From IMG/VR virus record IMGVR_UViG_3300031565_000074, positions 1-46,427 of that record: a stretch of 46,427 nt of DNA, one strand, 5' to 3'. Shown piece after piece: positions 1 through 5,737 of this stretch. The notes under the pieces are model-generated. The model searched no databases and was not told the origin of the DNA. It saw only the letters and a list, made by a program, of their open reading frames with translations. Origin of the DNA: a virus. Both the position numbers and the translations under genes were made by a program. Position 1 is the stretch's first letter. Each line of letters opens with the position of its first letter.

Positions 1-93
1 TTTCAGGTGTATGCCGGGTTGCTTGGTCAGGATCTCTATGATGATCTGTAGCTTCGCCTTCTTGCTCAACCTCGTGGGCTTGGGCTGTTTTCT
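1..93. repeat. Terminal redundancy, left copy
   Basis: These 93 bases are repeated at 46335-46427 with a single difference (G at 74, A at 46408). This indicates a circular or circularly permuted genome whose assembly overlaps itself, or a short terminal repeat. The repeat lies inside one coding frame that crosses the junction, which favours circularity over a true chromosome end. The mismatch may be a population variant or an assembly error. Confidence 0.9.
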
Positions 94-126
94 CGGCTTG
101 CTGGGCTTTTTGGCGTTGGGCGTCAC
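1..126 (-). CDS. N-terminal part of the junction-spanning gene (continues at 46427)
   Basis: An open frame enters at GTG (124-126) with AGGAG about 11 bases upstream and runs off the left edge. Through the terminal repeat it joins the frame ending at 45990, giving a predicted protein of 156 residues on the closed circle. Its first residues are basic and proline-rich (VTPNAKKPSKPRKQPKP), then LSKKAKLQIIIEIL. In this copy codon 18 is ACG (Thr), while in the right copy it is ATG (Met). That Met could be mistaken for the start, but the upstream GTG with its ribosome site is the better choice. Confidence 0.6.
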   Translation of the reverse strand, partial: MTPNAKKPSKPRKQPKPTRLSKKAKLQIIIEILTKQPGIHLK

Positions 127-150
127 GCGGTTTTCTTCTCCTCTGTCCTG

Positions 151-351
151 TTAGTGTGTGCGCTCGTTATCCCCACGCTCCGCAAGCCGCCGCTCGACAC
201 ATTCGCAATACGTCCAGCACATGCTGTGTGTGTCGCCGTGCTTGTGAACAACCCCCGGTGTCTCGCTGTCGTAGCACTCGCAGTTTTCATCGGCCAGGTG
301 CGCCACGTCGTCGGGTGATAGGTCGGCACGGATTTCTTCGGCTTTGGTCAT
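151..351 (-). CDS. Small cysteine/histidine-rich protein, possibly zinc-binding
   Basis: This 66-residue protein starts at ATG 351, preceded by AAAGGGGGAGCT, a strong ribosome site. A longer reading from 378 has no such site. It holds CxC pairs at residues 24-26 and 49-51, a single Cys45, and His36, His38 and His42 between them, which looks like a metal-binding core. The family is not recognised. The start overlaps the stop of the upstream gene by four bases (ATGA), so the two are translationally coupled. Confidence 0.65.
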   Translation of the reverse strand: MTKAEEIRADLSPDDVAHLADENCECYDSETPGVVHKHGDTHSMCWTYCECVERRLAERGDNERTH

Positions 352-593
352 AGCTCCCCCTTTGCTTGCTCTAACCATCGCTTTGCTTTTTCGGCGAGCG
401 ATAAAGACTTCCCGTTCACCACAACTCTTTTTCTTATCGCCATAAACAAACTGTCATTAAGTTCATCGCGCCGCAACATAGCATCCCGATAACCCTCGTA
501 GTAAGCCACAAAGCAGGACGGGCATCTTCCGTCGGTGTCAACGCGCTTGTCTTGATTCAAAAACCTGCCGCACTTACATTTCTTTCCGCTCAT
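348..593 (-). CDS. Small zinc-ribbon-like protein
   Basis: This 81-residue protein has a paired cysteine pattern (C6xC8 and C24xxC27) near its N-terminus, typical of a zinc ribbon, followed by a basic helical tail. ATG 593 shares one base with the stop of the upstream gene (TGATG) and is preceded by AAAGGGGGAG. The C-terminus QAKGEL is the translation of the next gene's ribosome site. Function unknown; small zinc ribbons of this kind are common in the early regions of phages. Confidence 0.7.
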   Translation of the reverse strand: MSGKKCKCGRFLNQDKRVDTDGRCPSCFVAYYEGYRDAMLRRDELNDSLFMAIRKRVVVNGKSLSLAEKAKRWLEQAKGEL

Positions 594-1162
594 CACTCCC
601 CCTTTGCTTGTTTCGCTGCTTCGCACTCCTCGGTGCTGGGGGTGTAGTCCTCCCCCTTTGCTTTGTCGATCGCTCGCTTCACAATTCGCTGGCAAGACAA
701 TCTTGCGTCATTCGCCCCACAATGATAGTCCATAGCTTCCACTGCGTTCCTCGCCCCGTTCTTTAGCGACCCCATCACAACATACAACCTCTCCAGCACC
801 GCCGCTGTGTCTGGTTGTAGGCGGGTGAGTAGCCCTTCTTCCATCAGCTTGTGGAATGTCGGCCAGATATCTTCCGCCGCGACGAAGTTGGCATCCTCAT
901 CGGTTAGGTCGCAACTTTTCCTTACCGCTCTCCGTATCTCCTCTACGGCAGCCCCGGCTCTTTCGTTTCGTTCCTCCACCGCCTCGTCTATCCCGATGCT
1001 CGGTGTGGGTTGGAGGTTGGTTAGGATTGCTTTTAAAGCCTCCATAAAGAATCCCCACCTTTCCTGTTCCAGCCGCAATCCTTGTTTGTCCGATAGTTCA
1101 AGTATCTCCTCCGCCGCCTCGTCTAGCGTTAGCTTGTCGCGCTTCGCTGCTTTAGCGTCCAT
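593..1162 (-). CDS. Hypothetical helical protein
   Basis: A 189-residue, mostly charged and helical protein that I do not recognise. It begins MDAKAAKRDKL, which echoes the start of its upstream neighbour (MDAKAAAVEAIRDKL), and the two starts share an exact 20-base repeat. ATG 1162 overlaps the upstream stop (TAATG) with GGGGGAT in front. Its last codons (KQAKGE) encode the ribosome site of the following gene. Probably an early accessory protein. Confidence 0.7.
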   Translation of the reverse strand: MDAKAAKRDKLTLDEAAEEILELSDKQGLRLEQERWGFFMEALKAILTNLQPTPSIGIDEAVEERNERAGAAVEEIRRAVRKSCDLTDEDANFVAAEDIWPTFHKLMEEGLLTRLQPDTAAVLERLYVVMGSLKNGARNAVEAMDYHCGANDARLSCQRIVKRAIDKAKGEDYTPSTEECEAAKQAKGE

Positions 1163-1164
1163 TA
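1145..1164. repeat. 20-bp direct repeat at a gene start (second copy 1438-1457)
   Basis: The 20 bases at 1145-1164 are identical to those at 1438-1457. Both copies cover the first codons (MDAKAA) of consecutive minus-strand genes and the bases just before the ATG. This suggests a partial gene or gene-start duplication. Confidence 0.8.
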
Positions 1165-1455
1165 ATCCCCCTTGTTAGGCTGTAGTAGGTTGAGGACTTT
1201 GTCTAACCTTACCGTCCACGTCCCGCACTCTTCTCGCTTTGACAGTAGCTTCCCCACCTCCTCCGCTATGCTCTGGCGGATAGCTGTCTCGTATTCCGCG
1301 AGGGCTGCGAAAAGAATGTTGTCAAACCTTATCCTCCGTAGTTGCTCCGGGTCTTCGCCATTGTATTTTTCCCCGCTCATTTCTTGGCGATAGAGATTTG
1401 CCGCTTCAATTAGCTTATCCCTTATCGCTTCCACCGCCGCTGCTTTAGCGTCCAT
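1162..1455 (-). CDS. Hypothetical protein
   Basis: 97 residues. The start is ATG 1455, which has AGGAGG six bases upstream; an ATG 45 bases further upstream lacks a ribosome site. It overlaps the end of the DUF5131 gene by 11 bases. The sequence is helical and charged and resembles no family I know. The N-terminal MDAKAA...RDKL is shared with the next gene. Confidence 0.65.
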   Translation of the reverse strand: MDAKAAAVEAIRDKLIEAANLYRQEMSGEKYNGEDPEQLRRIRFDNILFAALAEYETAIRQSIAEEVGKLLSKREECGTWTVRLDKVLNLLQPNKGD

Positions 1456-2116
1456 TAGTTGCCTCCTCGACTTGTTTCCTAATTTTGCTCTCTGGGTCAT
1501 ATAGCTTCCAGCATAAATCTCTCGGCCCGTCAGCCTTGATGTTATTCTTCCAGTAAACCTTCGTGCCGACGCTCTGGTAATACTGCGTCAACTGCCGCGC
1601 CCAGGTATCGCTCCACTCTGACTTGTGATTAGTCGCTCGACCTATTACCACCTGCTGAGCATTCCAGACGTTCTCGGGATCCGGCACCCCGAACAGCGGC
1701 TCGTAGCTATACCAGATGTTCTCGCCCTCCATCACTTCGCGCTTCCATGCGTCCTCTGGTCCCGTGATGCTCGCGCCCAGCCACCAGTTCGACCGGATCC
1801 AACTCTCATCATATCTCGGGTTCTTGGTCAGCCACAGATAGGTATGCCATGGCGCCGCGTCAGCTGCGGCCTTAACCCGGTCCCTCCATGCCGTCCTGGT
1901 CCCCGGGCTGAATATGTCGCCCATGTCACAGACAAACACCACGCACGGCTTCTTCATCTTGGCGGGTTGATCCAGGCGGTCGGGATGTAATGCCGGCTCG
2001 AAGCTGCGCCCGTACCTCTTGCAGATCTTCGCCGCATAACAGAAATCGCACCCATGCCGGCAGCCCGTCATCGGGTTCCAGGTATGGGTGCAATATTCTA
2101 TCTTGGTCTTATTCAC
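1445..2116 (-). CDS. DUF5131 / phage Gp37-Gp68 family radical-SAM-like protein
   Basis: A 223-residue protein with an N-terminal cysteine cluster CRHGCDFCYAAKICKRYG (about residues 19-36), which holds the Cx3Cx2C spacing used by radical-SAM enzymes to bind a 4Fe-4S cluster. It begins KIEYCTHTWNPMTGC and continues with FVCDMGDIFSP and WLTKNP motifs, the signature of the DUF5131 (phage Gp37/Gp68) family. The chemistry and substrate are not known to me. The start is GTG 2116, inside the last codons of the upstream gene. The length is close to the family norm. It sits in the early operon among small unknown genes, so it may act on host or phage DNA or nucleotides, but that is inference. Confidence 0.8.
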   Translation of the reverse strand: MNKTKIEYCTHTWNPMTGCRHGCDFCYAAKICKRYGRSFEPALHPDRLDQPAKMKKPCVVFVCDMGDIFSPGTRTAWRDRVKAAADAAPWHTYLWLTKNPRYDESWIRSNWWLGASITGPEDAWKREVMEGENIWYSYEPLFGVPDPENVWNAQQVVIGRATNHKSEWSDTWARQLTQYYQSVGTKVYWKNNIKADGPRDLCWKLYDPESKIRKQVEEATNGR

Positions 2117-2489
2117 CCTTGGCTTTTCTCCGCAGCACGACCTCCATCCCCAGGGCTTCGGCCAGCCGCTGCAGGTCAGCCATCCCCTCCTTCAGGTCCT
2201 CGAGCGCCTTGGTGAATTGCTCCACCGTCACCAGGTTAACAGCCTCCACCGTCGGCGGCGCCTTCCTTGGTTTCTCGGTTCCTACCACGCCGCGCTTCTT
2301 CGCCTTGCTCCTGTCGTAATGTCCTCTTGGCATTTTCTCCTCCTCTTTAGGTTCCGCTGTTATCTCCGGCTCCACGTCCGGCTTCGCCGCCTCATGCCCG
2401 CACGTCGGGCAGAAAAACACCTCGCCGTTGGGGTGCTCGACCATCTTCACTTCCTCGCCGGCCTCTATGTAACATGGATCGCATTCCAT
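2109..2489 (-). CDS. Zinc-ribbon protein with alternative internal start
   Basis: The full frame gives 126 residues: a CxxC at residues 3-6 and FFCPTCGHE at 25-33 form a clear zinc ribbon, followed by an acidic linker and then MPRGHYDRSKAKKRG with a C-terminal helical part. The ATG at 2489 has no good ribosome site. The internal ATG at 2333 (residue 53) is preceded by a strong AGGAGGAG, so a second 74-residue product, or only that product, may be made. The C-terminus RKAKGE overlaps the GTG of the next gene. Function unknown. Confidence 0.6.
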   Translation of the reverse strand: MECDPCYIEAGEEVKMVEHPNGEVFFCPTCGHEAAKPDVEPEITAEPKEEEKMPRGHYDRSKAKKRGVVGTEKPRKAPPTVEAVNLVTVEQFTKALEDLKEGMADLQRLAEALGMEVVLRRKAKGE

Positions 2490-2661
2490 TTTGGATCAGA
2501 GCGGACCAGCGGCAGCCGGTTATCCCACGCGTTCCCGGCCGGCGGTTGAGCTATCGAAGGACAGGATCCTCCGGCGTGGCCGCGCGGCCGCTAGGTCTCG
2601 CTCCCTTTAACCCGGGCCACGCTACCAAGGCGCGCAGCCCGGTTCCAGATCCAGGGGGGCA
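2490..2661. other. GC-rich non-coding island with inverted repeats
   Basis: No convincing gene lies in these 172 bases. They contain a perfect 12-bp palindrome (GGCCGCGCGGCC, 2578-2589), a CCGGGC/GCCCGG stem (2612-2617 with 2637-2642) and a GCCGG/CCGGC stem (2515-2519 with 2535-2539). One stretch on the minus strand resembles the start of a tRNA (TCCTTCGATAGCTCAACC), but no matching T-arm or acceptor closes it. It could be a structured RNA, an attenuator or a replication or packaging site. Confidence 0.45.
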
Positions 2662-3969
2662 CTATCTGGACCCGGACAATTTCTCCGACTTCTTATCCGT
2701 GTACTCCTCCCACCGTTGGATTATCTGATCCACCTGCGCCGGCGCCATCTCGATCGCCACGCAGCGCCGCCCTATCTTCTCGGCCGCTATCAGGGTGGTC
2801 CCGGACCCGGCGAATGGATCCAGCACCAAGTCGTCTCGCTGTGTCATCAACAGCATCGCCTGCACCGGCAGCGCCACCGGGAAACAGGCCTTGTTGTCAT
2901 CGGTCTGCGAGTCCATCGTGGTGATCCGCCAGTAGTTGCTCACTCCCCGCAGCGCCTTCTTGTTGAAGTAGTGCGCCTTCTGGTTGGTCCCCAGGAAGCA
3001 AAGCTCGAGATCCTGGGCCACGTCCTCAGCTGTGCCCATCGCCAGGATGTTCTCATACTGCCGTGTCAGTCCTCCCTTGCCAACTACCGGCATGGCCTTC
3101 CCCTTGTCCCAGACTATATTCTCCAGGAACATCAGGCCGGTTTCCTTGATGATCCTGTAGTAGATCTCGATCCACTCCCAGCACGCGTTCTTGTTATAGC
3201 TCAGGTTCCAGAATAGAAAGCCGGCCAGGTGACCGACCACGTTCTTGATCACCGCCAGGTTGAGGTCTATGTATTCCTTGCCTTTCAGATCGTCGGTGTA
3301 GTTCTTGTACATCGCCCCGGCCATGTTGTATGGCGGCGACGTGAAGCACAACTTGGCCTTCTCCCCCTTGATCACAGCCTCGAGGACCTGGGGCTTTGTA
3401 GAATCTCCGCAGGTTAGCCGATGTTCCCCCAGCCTATAGATATCCCCCGCCTTGGAAGATGGCTTGCTGGGGGCCTTTGGGATGTCGTTTTCGTCTTTCT
3501 TCCCGGCGGCCACTATACCAGCCACCATATTGGCCACCTTGTCGTCTATCTCCCCGAAGCTGAAGCTGTCGCTCACTTCTTCGATCGTGATATCCGTGTC
3601 CTCGATGAATCCCTGCAGGCCCTTCATGTTGGCCCGTCCGTATTGCGACGCCATGGCCAGCACCTTCCGCTTCGCGTCTTTGTAATCCTTCGCCTGGACC
3701 AGGCTGACCGGCAGCTTCGGTATCGCGTAGCCTTCTTTCTTCAGCTCCTTGAGGATCAGCAGCCGCTGGTGGCCGTTGAGCACGTAGTTGGTCCCGGCCG
3801 ATTTCCAAACGCTTATCGGCTCGCTGAAGCCCAGCTCCAGGATCTCCTTGCGCAGCTTTCTGAAATTGTCGCGGGTTAGTTTCTTAAGCTCGCCTTGAAA
3901 GGCGGTCAATTCCTGCAGGTCGATTGAGGTTGCCCCCTCACACCTGATCTTGATCTTACCCTTGGCCAT
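2662..3969 (-). CDS. ParB-domain / DNA methyltransferase fusion (N4-cytosine or N6-adenine type)
   Basis: A 435-residue protein. Residues 1-100 resemble a ParB/Srx-like domain (NGHQR at 65-69, NYVLNGHQRLLILKEL context). The C-terminal half is an amino-methyltransferase with the catalytic TSPPYN at 210-215 and the S-adenosylmethionine-binding DPFAGSGTT at 384-392. Catalytic motif before SAM motif is the beta-class order. SPPY is commonest in N4-cytosine enzymes, but N6-adenine cannot be excluded. ATG 3969 is preceded by AGGAGGAG; a longer frame to 4212 is low-complexity and unsupported. No partner restriction enzyme is seen, so this is probably an orphan enzyme for protecting or marking phage DNA. 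Confidence 0.88.
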   Translation of the reverse strand: MAKGKIKIRCEGATSIDLQELTAFQGELKKLTRDNFRKLRKEILELGFSEPISVWKSAGTNYVLNGHQRLLILKELKKEGYAIPKLPVSLVQAKDYKDAKRKVLAMASQYGRANMKGLQGFIEDTDITIEEVSDSFSFGEIDDKVANMVAGIVAAGKKDENDIPKAPSKPSSKAGDIYRLGEHRLTCGDSTKPQVLEAVIKGEKAKLCFTSPPYNMAGAMYKNYTDDLKGKEYIDLNLAVIKNVVGHLAGFLFWNLSYNKNACWEWIEIYYRIIKETGLMFLENIVWDKGKAMPVVGKGGLTRQYENILAMGTAEDVAQDLELCFLGTNQKAHYFNKKALRGVSNYWRITTMDSQTDDNKACFPVALPVQAMLLMTQRDDLVLDPFAGSGTTLIAAEKIGRRCVAIEMAPAQVDQIIQRWEEYTDKKSEKLSGSR

Positions 3970-4019
3970 CTTCTCCTCCTCGCCAGACAGTATATCACGG
4001 CTGCCGGCGGTGGCAATAT

Positions 4020-4559
4020 TTATTCTTTCCCCAGGTACTCGAAGACCGGATCGGTCACCTTCTTCACCTTCACCGGCACGACCTCGAGGACGTCCTCCAC
4101 TATCGTCTCGGCCAGGTCCCGCAGTTCCGCCCTTGTCCATACCTCCTTGCCGCTGATCTTCGCCCACCTGATCAGGTACAGGCCCACAGACTTGTCCTTC
4201 TCCGGCTTGCACACCTGGACGAATCCCACGCCGACCAGCCCGTCATATTTTTCCATCGTTCTGGTCTGCACGGCGTTGAGCTTATTGATCCTGAAGTTCA
4301 TGCCCTTTTCCGTTCGCGCCTTCACCGTCTTGACCTCGATCCACTGGCTCACCAGGGCGATGTCGGCCGGCTTGTAAGGCGTGAAGCGCTGGTTAGGATC
4401 ATCCCCGGCGCCGCGGCCGCAGCGATCACACACCAACCCCGATCCGCAGTGCTTACATTTGCCGGACATCTCGGCCCAGGTATCCGGCGGCTTGTAGGCC
4501 ATGATGCCCTGCTTCTCGTAGTGCTTCTTAAGTTTTTTGTGGAAGTCTCTTTCGATCAT
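4020..4559 (-). CDS. RecU/Holliday-resolvase-like PD-(D/E)XK nuclease with zinc-ribbon insert
   Basis: A 179-residue protein. The core PADIALVSQWIEVKT (about 64-78) supplies the D66 ... E75-x-K77 pattern of PD-(D/E)XK nucleases. It is followed by a region resembling RecU-type resolvases (NKLNAVQTRTMEKYDGLVGVGF). A four-cysteine ribbon (C35, C38, C44, C47) is inserted just before the catalytic strand, which is unusual for RecU. It would plausibly resolve recombination or replication branches alongside the Bet annealing protein. It overlaps the RMF-like gene upstream by 32 bases and has GAGCGAA before ATG 4559. Confidence 0.65.
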   Translation of the reverse strand: MIERDFHKKLKKHYEKQGIMAYKPPDTWAEMSGKCKHCGSGLVCDRCGRGAGDDPNQRFTPYKPADIALVSQWIEVKTVKARTEKGMNFRINKLNAVQTRTMEKYDGLVGVGFVQVCKPEKDKSVGLYLIRWAKISGKEVWTRAELRDLAETIVEDVLEVVPVKVKKVTDPVFEYLGKE

Positions 4560-4740
4560 TTCGCTCCTCCGCTATGCTGTCAAAACCATCGCGCCACGCT
4601 TGGGTGTACCTCTGAGAAAAACCGCCCATCACCGAGGTATCATACGGGCAGGCGCTCTTATTCTTTCCGTCCATCGCCGCCACCTGTCCCTTCAGGTAGG
4701 CGCCGCTGAAGTTCTTGCCTCTCTCGAGCCAGTTGGTCAT
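4528..4740 (-). CDS. Ribosome modulation factor (RMF)-like protein
   Basis: A 70-residue basic protein whose middle matches the bacterial RMF pattern: AYLKGQVAAMDGKNKSACPY followed by a W..G module (AWRDGF). Host RMF reads similarly, with G-x-A-G-x-x-x-K-x-x-CPY and then W-x-x-GW. RMF binds the 30S platform and dimerises ribosomes into inactive 100S particles in stationary phase. A phage copy could dampen or preserve host translation. ATG 4740 overlaps the upstream stop (ATGA) and has GAGG eight bases in front. It overlaps the nuclease gene downstream. The call rests on pattern similarity alone. Confidence 0.65.
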   Translation of the reverse strand: MTNWLERGKNFSGAYLKGQVAAMDGKNKSACPYDTSVMGGFSQRYTQAWRDGFDSIAEERNDRKRLPQKT

Positions 4741-5126
4741 CTTTTATTCCTCGTAGCGTATATCTCGAAGTTTGACAGTGATGGTCCTGCTTCCAACTTA
4801 TGATGATTGGCGAACAGTCTTAGTAGTCCGCTTTTCTTCAAGCAATCCACAGACCATCCTTTCGGCGGCACCATGCTCGGTATACCATTCCAAGGCCTAT
4901 GCCCATACCCTCCTATCCCATCCAGGTTAATTACATCGCTGCCGCCGGCCAAGCGGCATATCGGCTTTCCCTTTATCGCAGCAACACATTCAATACATCT
5001 GAATCCGCTATCATGCACGTGGCGGGTGGGCATTATTACCAAACTGTCGAACTCACCTACATCCTCATCCCATTCGCGCGAGGGTAGTCTCTCGAACTGT
5101 CGCCTTGACATCTTAAAGATATTCAT
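4737..5126 (-). CDS. Conserved hypothetical phage protein
   Basis: A 129-residue protein starting MNIFKMSRRQFERLPSREWD, with a DSGFRCIECVA segment, a GGSDVINLDGIGGYG stretch and a C-terminal cysteine-containing PPKGWSVDCLKKSGLLRLF. I recall similar proteins in other phages without assigned function. It could be a small enzyme or a modulator. It ends in a four-base overlap with the RMF-like gene, so the two are coupled. Confidence 0.75.
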   Translation of the reverse strand: MNIFKMSRRQFERLPSREWDEDVGEFDSLVIMPTRHVHDSGFRCIECVAAIKGKPICRLAGGSDVINLDGIGGYGHRPWNGIPSMVPPKGWSVDCLKKSGLLRLFANHHKLEAGPSLSNFEIYATRNKR

Positions 5127-5150
5127 TGTGCCTCCAGTCTTAAAGAAGTT

Positions 5151-5186
5151 GGGGGAGGGCAGTGGGGCTGTATCCTACCCTCCCCC
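5151..5186 (-). terminator. Possible hairpin between genes
   Basis: Perfect 9-bp arms (GGGGGAGGG at 5151-5159, CCCTCCCCC at 5178-5186) lie between the stop at 5210 and the start at 5126. No T-run follows on the minus strand, so this is either an inefficient terminator or an RNA-processing/attenuation stem. Confidence 0.3.
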
Positions 5187-5209
5187 TGGCCGACCAGGCG
5201 AGGGTTAGC

Positions 5210-5458
5210 TCACCCGGCCGGCTTTTCTTTCTTGTCCTTCTTGAAGGGCAGCGGTAGTGTCAGGTTCGCAACATGCTTCGCGGCTATTGCGGTTTCCTTG
5301 GCCAGCAGCTCCATCGCCTCGGCCTGGTCGTCTACCACGATCCCCTCGTTGTCATAGGTGGTCTTGAGCTTGCCACGGCCAGTGTCGCTGGCCTTCACCG
5401 TCACCAGATACCGTCCCTTCGCGAGTCGCTTGACGTCAGTCTTCAATCCCTTAAGCAT
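5210..5458 (-). CDS. Small hypothetical protein
   Basis: 82 residues, starting at ATG 5458 with GGGAGG in front; a longer reading from 5488 lacks a ribosome site. It has a beta-rich first half (RYLVTVKASDTGRGKLKTTY), a helical middle (AEAMELLAKETAIAAKHVANL) and a Lys-rich tail. Family not recognised. It lies between small early genes downstream of the ParB-like gene. Confidence 0.6.
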   Translation of the reverse strand: MLKGLKTDVKRLAKGRYLVTVKASDTGRGKLKTTYDNEGIVVDDQAEAMELLAKETAIAAKHVANLTLPLPFKKDKKEKPAG

Positions 5459-5489
5459 GCGCTTTCCTCCCTCTTGAAACTCCTCCAAG

Positions 5490-5663
5490 CTAGTCCACCA
5501 AGTCCCACGAGATAAGCAGCTCCAGTTTCAGCCACGCGAAACTCACCTGGTATGTGCCGTAGCTGGTCTTTTCCGTTTCCTTCTTCGGCTTTTTCTCCCA
5601 TTGAGAGCGCCACCAATAGAGCGCGACGTGGTCCAGCTTCTTCTTCATCTTACCTTTGGCCAT
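5490..5663 (-). CDS. Small tryptophan-rich hypothetical protein
   Basis: 57 residues from ATG 5663, preceded by GGAGGGAG. It begins MAKGKMKKKLDHVALYWWRSQWEK and is basic at the N-terminus and hydrophobic at the C-terminus (FAWLKLELLISWDL). Function unknown. A strong GC hairpin (5681-5708) lies just upstream of its ribosome site. Confidence 0.6.
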   Translation of the reverse strand: MAKGKMKKKLDHVALYWWRSQWEKKPKKETEKTSYGTYQVSFAWLKLELLISWDLVD

Positions 5664-5680
5664 GATCTCCCTCCCGGCTC

Positions 5681-5708
5681 CAGGGCCCGGGAACATCCCG
5701 GGCCCCTG
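5681..5708 (-). promoter_or_regulatory. GC-rich hairpin upstream of a ribosome site
   Basis: GGGCCCGGG and CCCGGGCCC (5683-5691 and 5697-5705) form a perfect 9-bp stem with a 5-base loop, extended by CAG/CTG. It falls after the ParB-like stop and before the ribosome site of the 5663 gene. With no T-run it is more likely an RNA stabiliser or attenuator than a terminator. Confidence 0.4.
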
Positions 5709-5737
5709 CGGCCGTCTTAGTCTCCGCACCGTTAAGG

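Noticed and set aside
1-93. Long direct terminal repeat of a T7-like packaging system
   Set aside because: The repeat is short and lies within one gene frame, so a circular or headful-packaged genome is more likely. Read-end data would be needed to exclude it fully.
2490-2600. Possible tRNA on the minus strand
   Set aside because: A D-arm-like stretch is present, but no anticodon stem or TTC-type T-loop can be completed and the acceptor arm does not close.
2662-4212. Longer start (4212) for the methyltransferase
   Set aside because: The extra 81 residues are Gly/Arg/Asp-rich and overlap the nuclease gene, while ATG 3969 has a strong ribosome site.
5681-5708. Intrinsic terminator
   Set aside because: A strong stem but no T-run on the minus strand; kept only as a regulatory hairpin.
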